From Methylobacter sp. (GTDB lineage Bacteria > Pseudomonadota > Gammaproteobacteria > Methylococcales > Methylomonadaceae), in assembly GCA_003158415.1 (NCBI GenBank), contig PMJA01000289.1, forward strand, positions 1 through 6,049: a DNA stretch of 6,049 nt, written 5' to 3'. Positions 1-6,049 of this stretch are shown here, in pieces; the stretch's first letter is position 1, and every line of letters begins with the position of its first letter. The notes under the pieces are model-generated. The model saw nothing but the letters and a program-made list of their open reading frames with translations, made no database searches and had not been told where the DNA came from. A program made the position numbers and the translations under genes.

Positions 1-308
1 ATGGGCAGGCCGTGGCAATCCCAACCCGGCACATAAGGCGCATCAAAACCGCTGAGGGTTTTTGATTTAACAATAATGTCTTTTAAAACTTTATTAACGG
101 CATGGCCGATATGAATCTCACCATTGGCGTAAGGCGGGCCGTCATGCAGTATAAACTGCGGGCGTCCGGCAAAAGCCTGCCGAATCTTGTGATACAAGTC
201 CGCTTCGTTCCATTTTTTTAAGCGTTCCGGTTCGCGTTGCGCCAGATTGCCTTTCATAGGGAAACCGGTATTCGGTAAATTCAGTGTTTTTTTATAATCC
301 GTCGTCAT
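1..308 (-). CDS. ileS: Isoleucyl-tRNA synthetase, N-terminal part (cut by window start)
   Basis: This cytoplasmic enzyme charges tRNA-Ile with isoleucine using ATP. Only the first 102 codons and two bases of the next are present, against roughly 930-940 residues in the full family. The fragment begins [20 protein letters not shown], as IleS proteins do. It then carries [12 protein letters not shown] at about residues 52-63 and the class I synthetase HIGH signature at residues 66-69. It ends with the conserved [11 protein letters not shown]. The KMSKS loop, editing domain and zinc finger lie outside the window. The ATG overlaps the ribF stop codon (ATGA), so IleS is probably translated by coupling from the ribF message. 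Its own ribosome-binding site, inside the end of ribF, is weak (GAGATAAAAAGA). Identification is by recognised family sequence and is near certain. The rest of the gene cannot be judged. Confidence 0.97.
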   Translation of the reverse strand, partial: MTTDYKKTLNLPNTGFPMKGNLAQREPERLKKWNEADLYHKIRQAFAGRPQFILHDGPPYANGEIHIGHAVNKVLKDIIVKSKTLSGFDAPYVPGWDCHGLP

Positions 309-1243
309 AATCTTTTTATCTCAAAAAATTTTTTAGCATCAACCACATCTTTCTCGATCTGGGCTTGCAGTTGTTCCAATGATTGAAAGCACACTTCCTC
401 CCTGATTTTTTGTTTGAAATGCACTTCCACATAACGCCCATATATTTCCTTATCAAAATCAAATAAATAGGTTTCCAAAATCACCGTAGAGCCGCCATCA
501 ACCGTTGGCCGGATGCCTACATTGGCAACGCCTTCGAATTCCAAACCATCAACCCCTGTCATAGTAACGGCAAACACGCCATTAACCGGCGTATTTTTTC
601 TAAACATTCTTATATTGGCAGTGGGATAACCCATTGTCCGTCCGCGTTTATCACCATGCGCCACCCGTCCACATACTGAATAACAACGTCCCAACAATTT
701 TTCCGCCATCGCCAAATCACCCTCGCCCAGCGCATCCCGGATCAGCGTGCTGCTGATGCGCAGGCCTTCTATCAGATGGGAGCCGGTATCCTCGACGCTA
801 AAACCGTGGCGATGGCCTTGTTCCTTGAGCATGAGCGTTGTACCACGCCTCGCCTTGCCAAAATGAAAATCATCCCCGATCACGAGGTGTTTAACGTTCA
901 ATTTTTTTATTAAAATATCATCAATAAACTGCTCGGCGTCAACGTTAGCAAAATGGCGATTAAATCGCACTATCAGTAAGTTATCAACCGGTAGTTTAGC
1001 AAACTCAATGACTTTTTCCCGCAAGCGCGTCAGCCGTGACGGCGAATTATCGCCCAGAAAATATTCCAGCGGCTGCGGCTCAAAAATCATGGTCACCACC
1101 GGCAAACCCAGCCGCTCGCCACGCTCAGCCAGCTTTTTTATCACCGTCCGATGACCCAAATGCAAGCCGTCAAAGTTGCCGATAGTCAATACACAACCGT
1201 TTTCAAACGGCTCTAAATGAGATAGCCCTCTAATTAAACGCAT
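305..1243 (-). CDS. ribF: Bifunctional riboflavin kinase / FAD synthetase
   Basis: RibF phosphorylates riboflavin to FMN and then adenylates FMN to FAD in the cytoplasm. The protein has 312 residues, the usual length. The N-terminal nucleotidyltransferase domain shows [12 protein letters not shown] (20-31, the HxGH-type ATP motif), [14 protein letters not shown] (121-134) and the [10 protein letters not shown] motif (163-172). The C-terminal riboflavin-kinase domain shows [11 protein letters not shown] (201-211), [10 protein letters not shown] (238-247) and LETYLFDFD (256-264), with Glu257 at the position of the expected catalytic base. All key motifs are intact. The start is set by the family N-terminus (MRLIRGL, as in E. 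coli MKLIRGI) and by AAGGA only two bases before the ATG, which is a short spacing. The stop overlaps the ileS start, matching the conserved gammaproteobacterial ribF-ileS order. In many relatives murJ lies upstream. Here a divergently read cytochrome gene is found instead. Confidence 0.97.
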   Translation of the reverse strand: MRLIRGLSHLEPFENGCVLTIGNFDGLHLGHRTVIKKLAERGERLGLPVVTMIFEPQPLEYFLGDNSPSRLTRLREKVIEFAKLPVDNLLIVRFNRHFANVDAEQFIDDILIKKLNVKHLVIGDDFHFGKARRGTTLMLKEQGHRHGFSVEDTGSHLIEGLRISSTLIRDALGEGDLAMAEKLLGRCYSVCGRVAHGDKRGRTMGYPTANIRMFRKNTPVNGVFAVTMTGVDGLEFEGVANVGIRPTVDGGSTVILETYLFDFDKEIYGRYVEVHFKQKIREEVCFQSLEQLQAQIEKDVVDAKKFFEIKRL

Positions 1244-1270
1244 GATCCTTTTGATAATTCAAAAACTTTT

Positions 1271-1279
1271 ATTCTATCA
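1271..1279 (-). promoter_or_regulatory. Probable extended -10 promoter for ribF-ileS
   Basis: Read on the minus strand, TGATAGAAT gives the TGn extension followed by TAGAAT (5 of 6 to the sigma70 -10). No good -35 lies 16-18 bases upstream, which extended -10 promoters tolerate. Transcription would start near 1264, giving a leader of about 20 bases that includes the AAGGA site at 1246-1250. Position and direction suit ribF. This is sequence inference only. Confidence 0.42.
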
Positions 1280-1287
1280 TGTGAAAC

Positions 1288-1299
1288 CGGCAAATGCCG
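1288..1299. repeat. Short perfect inverted repeat in the divergent spacer
   Basis: CGGCA-AA-TGCCG is a perfect 5-base inverted repeat with a two-base centre, about ten bases upstream of the ribF extended -10 and before the likely cytochrome promoter. It could be an operator half-site pair or a chance palindrome. One copy in a 168-base spacer is weak evidence. Confidence 0.2.
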
Positions 1300-1328
1300 T
1301 AGTCTTCAATGCTTATTAGTTGTATAGT
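1300..1328 (+). promoter_or_regulatory. Weak candidate promoter for the cytochrome gene
   Basis: TATAGT (1323-1328, 5 of 6 to the -10) follows TAGTCT (1300-1305, 3 of 6 to the -35) with 17 bases between. A second -10-like box, TATAAG, sits at 1346-1351 with no -35 at a normal distance. The leader after either includes a small GCTC/GAGC hairpin (1351-1363). A promoter must exist here, because the cytochrome gene is divergent from ribF and first in its direction. Which box is used is uncertain. Confidence 0.28.
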
Positions 1329-1411
1329 AAAAGTTCGCTACCCGCTATAAGCTCTTTCGGAGCCTAAGCAAGAGTCATTTAACGTTTAATCCTTCTTCCA
1401 TGAGGTGAACC

Positions 1412-1978
1412 ATGAACGCACTGAAAAACGCACTTTCCATCCCGTTGTTATTAGCCTGTTTTTGGGGCGCTCCTGTTGCAGCCGCAGACAGTACGGCAGG
1501 TGAACAAAAATCCGCCACCTGCCTCGGCTGTCATGGCCCCAAAGGCAAAAGCGGCAGCGCCCAATGGCCTAATTTGGCGGCGCAACAATCGACCTATATC
1601 GTCAATCAACTTAACGCATTCAAAACAGGAACCCGGAGCAACCCCATAATGCAAGCTATGGCGGGCAACCTGAATGATGACGACATTAAAAACTTGGCGG
1701 CTTATTATTCCGGGCTGCCGCCTGTCAGCGCAGGCGGCGACCCGGCCTTGGTAAAATCAGGGCAAGCTAAAGCCGACATGTGCTTAGGATGCCATGGCTC
1801 ATCGGCTAAAGGTAACGGCCAATTTCCAAGGCTTGCCGGCCAGCATCCCGGTTATCTGGTCAACCAATTAGGCCATTTCAAGGAAGGCATGCGTAAAAAC
1901 GGCCCCATGCAGGCTATAGTCGGCAATCTTTCCGACGAGGATATAAAAGCCCTGGCGGCCTATTTCGGTTCTTTATAA
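1412..1978 (+). CDS. Diheme cytochrome c4 (periplasmic)
   Basis: The product is a two-domain c-type cytochrome of the c4 family, an electron carrier between the bc1 complex or other donors and terminal oxidases. The protein has 188 residues. An export signal occupies about residues 1-25, with a likely signal peptidase I cut after AAA25. Each half has one CLGCH heme site (C37/C40/H41 and C124/C127/H128) and a matching distal methionine, M80 in NPIMQAM and M166 in NGPMQAI, inferred as axial ligands from the alignment of the two halves. Each half ends with an almost identical GNL-D-DIK-LAAY helix (85-99 and 171-185), so the protein arose by internal duplication. The start is supported by GAGG at 1402-1405, six bases before the ATG. 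It is transcribed alone: ribF is divergent, and the downstream phosphatase has its own promoter candidate. The signal also contains LLAC (13-16), a possible lipobox. A c5 or c553 identity is less likely given two heme sites. Confidence 0.93.
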   Translation: MNALKNALSIPLLLACFWGAPVAAADSTAGEQKSATCLGCHGPKGKSGSAQWPNLAAQQSTYIVNQLNAFKTGTRSNPIMQAMAGNLNDDDIKNLAAYYSGLPPVSAGGDPALVKSGQAKADMCLGCHGSSAKGNGQFPRLAGQHPGYLVNQLGHFKEGMRKNGPMQAIVGNLSDEDIKALAAYFGSL

Positions 1979-2023
1979 GCTAGTTGATCATGCTGAGACA
2001 GTAAAAATTTGATTAGCCCGGCT

Positions 2024-2053
2024 CTGCCAATTTCACGGCGCTAGCGGTACAAT
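2024..2053 (+). promoter_or_regulatory. Likely sigma70 promoter for the phosphatase-hydrolase unit
   Basis: CTGCCA (2024-2029, 4 of 6 to the -35) and TACAAT (2048-2053, 5 of 6 to the -10) are separated by 18 bases, giving a start near 2060 and a leader of about 32 bases before the phosphatase ATG. The spacer carries the 8-base palindrome CGCTAGCG (2039-2046) right against the -10, a place where a repressor could act. No convincing terminator for the cytochrome gene is seen between 1979 and 2023, so read-through from upstream is also possible. Confidence 0.5.
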
Positions 2054-2091
2054 GTCATCATTAAATAGCCGTAATTATTTTTCAATCGGGC

Positions 2092-2598
2092 ATGACTATG
2101 GAAAAAATAAAAGTTCTCTTTGTATGTATGGGCAATATTTGCCGATCTCCTACCGCTGAAGGCGTTTTTGCAAAACGGCTTAAAGAGCGGAATTTAGAGG
2201 CTTATTTTGTGATCGATTCGGCCGGCACTCATGCGGCTCACATCGGCGAAGCGCCTGATTTGCGGGCGCAGAGTGCGGCGCTTGAGCGGGATGTCGAGCT
2301 AACTCATATATGCGCCAGAAAAGTCATCATGGGCGATTTTGAAGATTTCGATTATTTGCTGGCTATGGATGATGATAATTATGCCGCACTGATGGAAGCC
2401 TGCCCCGAAGAATACAAGGATAAGGTCAGTTATTTCCTTGATTATGCGCCGCATCTGGGCGAGCGCGAAGTGCCCGATCCTTACTTCGGTGGAAAATATG
2501 GCTTTGAGCGGGTGTTGGATATGGCGGAAGCCGCATCCGAGGGGTTTTTAAATACGTTGCTGGCTACGGGGCGCATCAATGAAACGGTTAGCGAGTAA
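2092..2598 (+). CDS. Low-molecular-weight protein-tyrosine phosphatase
   Basis: This cytoplasmic phosphatase of the LMW-PTP family hydrolyses phosphotyrosine through a cysteinyl-phosphate intermediate. The protein has 168 residues, a little above the usual 150-160. The P-loop C12-MGNIC-R18 followed by SPTAEGVF is the diagnostic C(X)5R signature; Cys12 is the nucleophile and Cys17 the neighbouring cysteine seen in many members. IDSAGTHAAHIGEAPDLRA (41-59) and VPDPYFGG (127-134) follow, with Asp129 as the general acid. There is no obvious Shine-Dalgarno. GGG at 2088-2090 is one base from the first ATG but seven from a second ATG at 2098, so translation may begin two codons later (MEKIKVLF). It is followed nine bases on by a hydrolase gene. 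No tyrosine kinase or capsule export gene is in the window, so its substrate is unknown. ArsC-type arsenate reductase is a relative but less fitting. Confidence 0.93.
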   Translation: MTMEKIKVLFVCMGNICRSPTAEGVFAKRLKERNLEAYFVIDSAGTHAAHIGEAPDLRAQSAALERDVELTHICARKVIMGDFEDFDYLLAMDDDNYAALMEACPEEYKDKVSYFLDYAPHLGEREVPDPYFGGKYGFERVLDMAEAASEGFLNTLLATGRINETVSE

Positions 2599-2607
2599 GG
2601 CGGCGTC

Positions 2608-3327
2608 ATGACGATAATATCGAATACCGTGGGTTATCTGGATGGCGATGTAGCACTGGAGGCGTTCTTTGCTTTCGATGATGCGCTAACAGGTCGCAGG
2701 CCTGCTGTTTTAATCAATCATACCTGGGCGGGCAGAGATGATTTTGTGGCGGAAAAGGCTAAAAAACTCGCCGCTTTAGGTTATGTGGGCTTTGCGGTCG
2801 ATATGTACGGCAAAGGTGTGTTGGGTTCTGGCGCAGAAGAAAATGCACGGCTGATGCAGCCGTTTATGGACAACCGGCTGATGTTGCAAAAACGCATGCA
2901 GGCGGCGCTTTGTGCAGTAAAATTGATGCCTTGGGTTGATGACAAAAAAATTGCGGCAATCGGTTTTTGTTTTGGCGGTTTGTGCTCGCTGGATTTGGCC
3001 AGAACAGGCGTCGATTTGAAAGGCGTAGTGAGTTTTCATGGCTTGCTGGGAGCGCCCGGCAATACGCAGGATCAAACGATCAAGGCGAAGATTTTGGCGC
3101 TGCATGGGTTTGATGATCCTCTGGTTCCCGTTGCGCAAGTGCTGGCCTTTGAGCAGGAAATGACTGTAGCAGGTGCGGATTGGCAGTTGCATACTTACGG
3201 TAATACCGCGCATGCCTTTACCAATCCACTTGCCAATGATCCCGATAGCGGCATAGTTTATCGGCTCGATGCCGACCGGCGTTCATGGCGTGCGATGGAA
3301 GATTTCCTGACGGAAATATTTACTTAA
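2608..3327 (+). CDS. Dienelactone-hydrolase-family alpha/beta hydrolase
   Basis: This is a soluble alpha/beta hydrolase of the dienelactone hydrolase family, which uses a cysteine nucleophile on esters or lactones. The protein has 239 residues, the normal family length, and no signal peptide. The nucleophile elbow is GFCFGG (119-124, Cys121). The acid is Asp170 in LHGFDDPLVP (165-174) and the base His202 in TAHAF (200-204), so the triad is complete. Compared from memory with Pseudomonas chlorocatechol-pathway DLH (Glu36, Cys123, Asp171, His202, Arg206), the Glu region reads INHTWAG (36-42) and the Arg206 position is Asn206, so chlorocatechol-type dienelactone is an unlikely substrate. The real substrate is unknown. 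The gene starts nine bases after the phosphatase. Its ribosome-binding site, TAAGG (2596-2600), includes that gene's stop codon, so the two are probably one translationally linked operon. No catechol-pathway genes are nearby. Confidence 0.9.
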   Translation: MTIISNTVGYLDGDVALEAFFAFDDALTGRRPAVLINHTWAGRDDFVAEKAKKLAALGYVGFAVDMYGKGVLGSGAEENARLMQPFMDNRLMLQKRMQAALCAVKLMPWVDDKKIAAIGFCFGGLCSLDLARTGVDLKGVVSFHGLLGAPGNTQDQTIKAKILALHGFDDPLVPVAQVLAFEQEMTVAGADWQLHTYGNTAHAFTNPLANDPDSGIVYRLDADRRSWRAMEDFLTEIFT

Positions 3328-3346
3328 ATCTTAAAGTATCAACACC

Positions 3347-3375
3347 TTCGACTCACTATTGACGTGTGTTATAAT
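3347..3375 (+). promoter_or_regulatory. gyrA promoter with perfect extended -10
   Basis: TGTTATAAT (3367-3375) is the TGn extension followed by a consensus TATAAT at 3370-3375. The best-placed -35 is TTCGAC (3347-3352) at 17 bases, which is poor, as expected for an extended -10 promoter. Transcription would begin near 3382. A separate TTGACG (3359-3364, 5 of 6 to the -35) sits inside this promoter and could serve an overlapping second one with a weak TATTTA box at 3384-3389. Confidence 0.65.
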
Positions 3376-3381
3376 CTTCCG

Positions 3382-3494
3382 GTTATTTAAAGTCTATGGT
3401 CGCACTTAACGCAAGGAATCGGGAGCGGTGCGGTTGTATTTAGTCAAGAAACCATACCGGTGCATTTATCGGTACACAGTTTATCTAGGGATCA
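3382..3494 (+). other. gyrA 5' leader, about 113 bases
   Basis: This is the untranslated stretch between the predicted gyrA start of transcription and the ATG. It contains a TACCG/CGGTA inverted repeat (3455-3459 and 3470-3474, ten-base loop) and a distant TATGGT/ACCATA pair (3395-3400 and 3451-3456). It also holds two tiny reading frames: ATG 3396 to TAG 3443 (15 codons), and GTG 3428 to TAA 3511 (27 codons, running into gyrA) with AAGGA ten bases before it. Neither frame has family support. No known riboswitch or terminator was recognised. Confidence 0.35.
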
Positions 3495-6049
3495 ATGTCA
3501 AACTTCGCTAAAGAAATTATTCCTGTCAATCTTGAAGACGAGATGAAGCAGTCCTATCTCGATTACGCCATGAGCGTTATCGTCGGTCGAGCCCTACCTG
3601 ATGTCAGAGACGGCCTTAAGCCGGTGCATCGCCGCGTGTTATATGCGATGAGCGAGCTAGGCAACGACTGGAACAAGCCCTACAAAAAATCGGCACGTAT
3701 TGTCGGTGATGTCATCGGTAAATATCATCCGCATGGCGATACGGCGGTTTATGACACCATGGTTCGTATGGCGCAGCCTTTTTCCATGCGCTATATGCTG
3801 GTAGACGGGCAGGGCAACTTCGGCTCGGTCGACGGCGATCCGCCTGCGGCTATGCGTTACACGGAAGTGCGCATGGCGAAAATCGCCCATGAATTGCTGG
3901 CGGATCTCGACAAGGAAACGGTCAATTTTATCCCCAACTACGATGAATCGGAAATACAACCGGAAGTATTGCCCACCCGCGTACCTAACTTATTGGTAAA
4001 CGGTTCATCAGGTATTGCCGTCGGTATGGCGACCAATATACCGCCGCATAATATGACGGAAGTGGTCAGCGCCTGTTTAGCCATGATCGATAACCCGGAT
4101 ATTACTATCCCGGAACTGATGGAGCATATACCCGGCCCGGATTTTCCTACGGCGGCTTCCATTAATGGCGCGGCCGGCATTTATAATGCTTATACCACCG
4201 GGCGCGGCAAGATTTATCTGCGTGCGCGTTGTCATTTCGAGGATATAGGCGACAGCTCCAGGCAATCGATTATCACCACGGAATTGCCTTATCAGGTCAA
4301 CAAGGCGCGCTTGCTGGAGAAAATTGCCGAGCTGGTTAAAGAAGGCAAACTCGAAGGCATTTCCGGCTTGCGGGATGAGTCCGATAAGGACGGCATGCGC
4401 ATGGTCATCGAATTACGCCGTGGCGAAGTGCCGGAAGTGGTGCTGAACAATCTTTATAAACAGACGCAATTCCAGACCGTGTTCGGCATTAACATGGTCG
4501 CCTTGCTGGACGGTCGTCCGCATTGTATGAACTTGCGGGACATACTCAGCGCGTTTATTAATCACCGCCGGGAAATTGTTACCCGCAGAACTATTTATTT
4601 GCTGCGCCGCGCCCGTGAGAGAGCGCATATCTTGGAAGGTCTTGCCGTCGCGTTGGCCAATATTGACGACATGATTGCGCTGATTAAGGCTGCTAGCAAT
4701 CCTGCCGAAGCTAAAGAAGGCTTATTGGCGAGAACCTGGGATGCCGGTCTGGTTTCCACGCTGCTGGAACGCGCCGACGCTTCGCGCTCAAGACCGGAAG
4801 ATCTGGCCGCCGAATTCGGCATTTTCGAAGGCATTTATCGTCTTTCCGAAACCCAGGCGCAGGCGATACTTGATTTGCGTCTGCATCGCTTGACGGGCTT
4901 AGAGCAAGACAAAATCGTCAATGAATACCGGCAATTGCTGGAACAAATCGATGAATATCTGTTTATTTTGGGCAGCGATACCCGTTTGATGGAAATTATC
5001 AGAGAAGAACTGGTGGCGATTAAAGACCAGTATTCCGATCCGCGCCGCACCGAAATCATCCAAAATCAACTGGATTTATCGGAACAGGACTTGATTACCG
5101 AAGAGGATATGGTGGTCACCATGTCCCATGAAGGCTACGTTAAGTCCCAACCTTTGAGCGATTACAAAGCGCAACGGCGCGGCGGGCGAGGCAAATCGGC
5201 GACGGCCACTAAGGAGCTGGATTATGTCGACAAGCTGATTGTCGCCAACACCCACGATACGATTTTATGTTTCTCCTCACGCGGTAAAGTCTATTGGCTG
5301 AAAGTGTATCAATTGCCGGTTGCCAGTCGCGCTGCGCGAGGCAAGCCTTTTGTTAATTTATTGCCGCTGGAGCAGGGCGAAAAAATTAACGCCATCTTGC
5401 CTATCCGTGAATTTACTGAAAATAAATTCATTTTTATGGCGACTTCCGCAGGCACGGTCAAAAAGACGCCGTTACCCGAGTTCGAGCGTCAACGTACTAC
5501 CGGTAAAATCGCCATCGATTTAAAGGAAGACGACACCCTGGTCGGTGTCGCGGTAACCGACGGCCAGCAAAATGTATTATTGTTCGGCAGCACCGGCAAG
5601 GCCGTCTGCTTTAATGAAGCGGATGTGCGCTCTATGGGCAGAACCGCCTCCGGCGTGCGCGGCATGCGCTTGCAGGCAGGACAAAAAATCATTTCCCTGA
5701 TTATTGCGAGCGAAGGCACGGTGCTGAACATTACCGAAAACGGGTACGGCAAGCGCACCAAACTGGAAGAATTCACCTGCCATAAACGCGGTGGACAGGG
5801 CTTGATCGCCATACAAACCTCGGATCGAAACGGCGCCGTGGTCGGCGCGGTATTGGTTAATGACAACGATGAAATCATGTTGATTACCGATGGCGGCACT
5901 TTGGTGCGCACCCGCGTAGACGGCATTTCGGTAGTCGGCAGAAATACCCAGGGCGTCACCATTATCCGATTAGATAAAAAAGAAAAAGTGATCGGCGTTG
6001 ACCGCATTGAAGGCTTGGCGGGGGTTGATGATGAAGACGAGGATGTTGA
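3495..6049 (+). CDS. gyrA: DNA gyrase subunit A (3' end cut by window)
   Basis: GyrA is the DNA-breaking and rejoining subunit of gyrase (A2B2), which with GyrB introduces negative supercoils using ATP. The frame is open for 851 codons and two bases; E. coli GyrA has 875 residues. Numbering matches E. coli through the breakage domain: Lys42 and His45, the KYHPHGD stretch (76-82), catalytic Arg121-Tyr122 in AMRYTEV, and the DNA-intercalating Ile174. The coiled-coil region covers roughly 335-500. The C-terminal beta-pinwheel begins near 530 and contains an intact GyrA box, QRRGGRG (560-566), needed for wrapping DNA. In the quinolone region residue 83 is Thr and 87 is Asp. The tail turns acidic (DDEDEDV) just at the edge. 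The final TGA (6047-6049) is out of frame, so the true stop lies beyond. The start fits the family N-terminus, with AGGG (3487-3490) four bases before the ATG. Confidence 0.98.
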   Translation, partial: MSNFAKEIIPVNLEDEMKQSYLDYAMSVIVGRALPDVRDGLKPVHRRVLYAMSELGNDWNKPYKKSARIVGDVIGKYHPHGDTAVYDTMVRMAQPFSMRYMLVDGQGNFGSVDGDPPAAMRYTEVRMAKIAHELLADLDKETVNFIPNYDESEIQPEVLPTRVPNLLVNGSSGIAVGMATNIPPHNMTEVVSACLAMIDNPDITIPELMEHIPGPDFPTAASINGAAGIYNAYTTGRGKIYLRARCHFEDIGDSSRQSIITTELPYQVNKARLLEKIAELVKEGKLEGISGLRDESDKDGMRMVIELRRGEVPEVVLNNLYKQTQFQTVFGINMVALLDGRPHCMNLRDILSAFINHRREIVTRRTIYLLRRARERAHILEGLAVALANIDDMIALIKAASNPAEAKEGLLARTWDAGLVSTLLERADASRSRPEDLAAEFGIFEGIYRLSETQAQAILDLRLHRLTGLEQDKIVNEYRQLLEQIDEYLFILGSDTRLMEIIREELVAIKDQYSDPRRTEIIQNQLDLSEQDLITEEDMVVTMSHEGYVKSQPLSDYKAQRRGGRGKSATATKELDYVDKLIVANTHDTILCFSSRGKVYWLKVYQLPVASRAARGKPFVNLLPLEQGEKINAILPIREFTENKFIFMATSAGTVKKTPLPEFERQRTTGKIAIDLKEDDTLVGVAVTDGQQNVLLFGSTGKAVCFNEADVRSMGRTASGVRGMRLQAGQKIISLIIASEGTVLNITENGYGKRTKLEEFTCHKRGGQGLIAIQTSDRNGAVVGAVLVNDNDEIMLITDGGTLVRTRVDGISVVGRNTQGVTIIRLDKKEKVIGVDRIEGLAGVDDEDEDV

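Noticed and set aside
1451..1654. 67-codon open frame antisense to the cytochrome gene
   Set aside because: It is a shadow of the heme-binding cytochrome coding sequence with no independent support.
1979..2047. Terminator after the cytochrome gene
   Set aside because: Only tiny repeats (TGATCA, AGCC-C-GGCT) are present, with no stable GC-rich stem followed by Ts.
2776..3213. 145-codon open frame antisense to the hydrolase gene
   Set aside because: The plus strand clearly encodes an intact hydrolase across this stretch, and the reverse product is basic and rich in His and Gln without recognisable motifs.
3299..3332. Terminator after the hydrolase gene
   Set aside because: ATTTCC-TGAC-GGAAAT (3302-3317) and the alternative AAGATTT/AAATCTT pairing form stems poor in GC, lie mostly inside the coding end, and are not followed by a T run. 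Not convincing as an intrinsic terminator.
5489..6007. 172-codon open frame on the minus strand
   Set aside because: It lies wholly inside gyrA, antisense to it. Its composition (rich in Ser, Pro, Thr) is typical of a reverse-strand shadow and no family motif is seen. The other antisense frames within gyrA were rejected for the same reason.
6047..6049. TGA at the very end of the window as the gyrA stop codon
   Set aside because: gyrA codons begin at positions divisible by three, so the frame reads GAT GTT GA at the edge. The TGA spans two codons and the gene continues past the window.
1..6049. Defence system, mobile element, CRISPR array or biosynthetic cluster
   Set aside because: All sizeable coding sequence is explained by recognised housekeeping or common enzyme families. 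No direct repeats, integrase, transposase or atypical composition was seen.

Overview
The window looks like ordinary chromosomal housekeeping DNA of a gammaproteobacterium. The evidence is the ribF-ileS pair with overlapping stop and start, a GyrA that can be read alongside E. coli GyrA with the same residue numbers through the catalytic domain, and a diheme cytochrome c4. The protein style (c4-type cytochrome, GyrA with Thr83, moderate GC) would suit a methanotroph-like or Legionella/Pseudomonas-like lineage. That finer placement is inference and nothing in the window proves it. I see no tRNA, rRNA, insertion sequence, CRISPR array, toxin-antitoxin pair or phage gene.

Left part (1-1243, minus strand): the N-terminal third-codon-complete fragment of ileS (102 codons, cut by the window start) lies downstream of complete ribF, and the two overlap by an ATGA. 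They are read leftwards from an extended -10 promoter at about 1271-1279. The spacer 1244-1411 is a divergent promoter region. Rightwards from it lies a two-heme periplasmic cytochrome c4 gene (1412-1978).

Middle part (2024-3327, plus strand): a reasonable sigma70 promoter precedes a two-gene unit. The first gene encodes a low-molecular-weight protein-tyrosine phosphatase. Nine bases later comes a dienelactone-hydrolase-family alpha/beta hydrolase whose ribosome-binding site uses the upstream stop codon. The hydrolase keeps the Cys/Asp/His triad but lacks residues that bind the substrate carboxylate in true dienelactone hydrolase.

Right part (3328-6049, plus strand): a 167-base spacer holds a strong extended -10 element and a leader of about 113 bases. 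It is followed by gyrA (DNA gyrase subunit A), which stays open for 851 codons to the window edge. The last three bases spell TGA but out of frame, so gyrA is cut there, probably only a few residues before its end.

No undescribed system could be recognised. The points most worth a second look are the gyrA leader with possible short upstream reading frames, the atypical active site of the hydrolase, and the ambiguous signal peptide (lipobox versus signal peptidase I) of the cytochrome.
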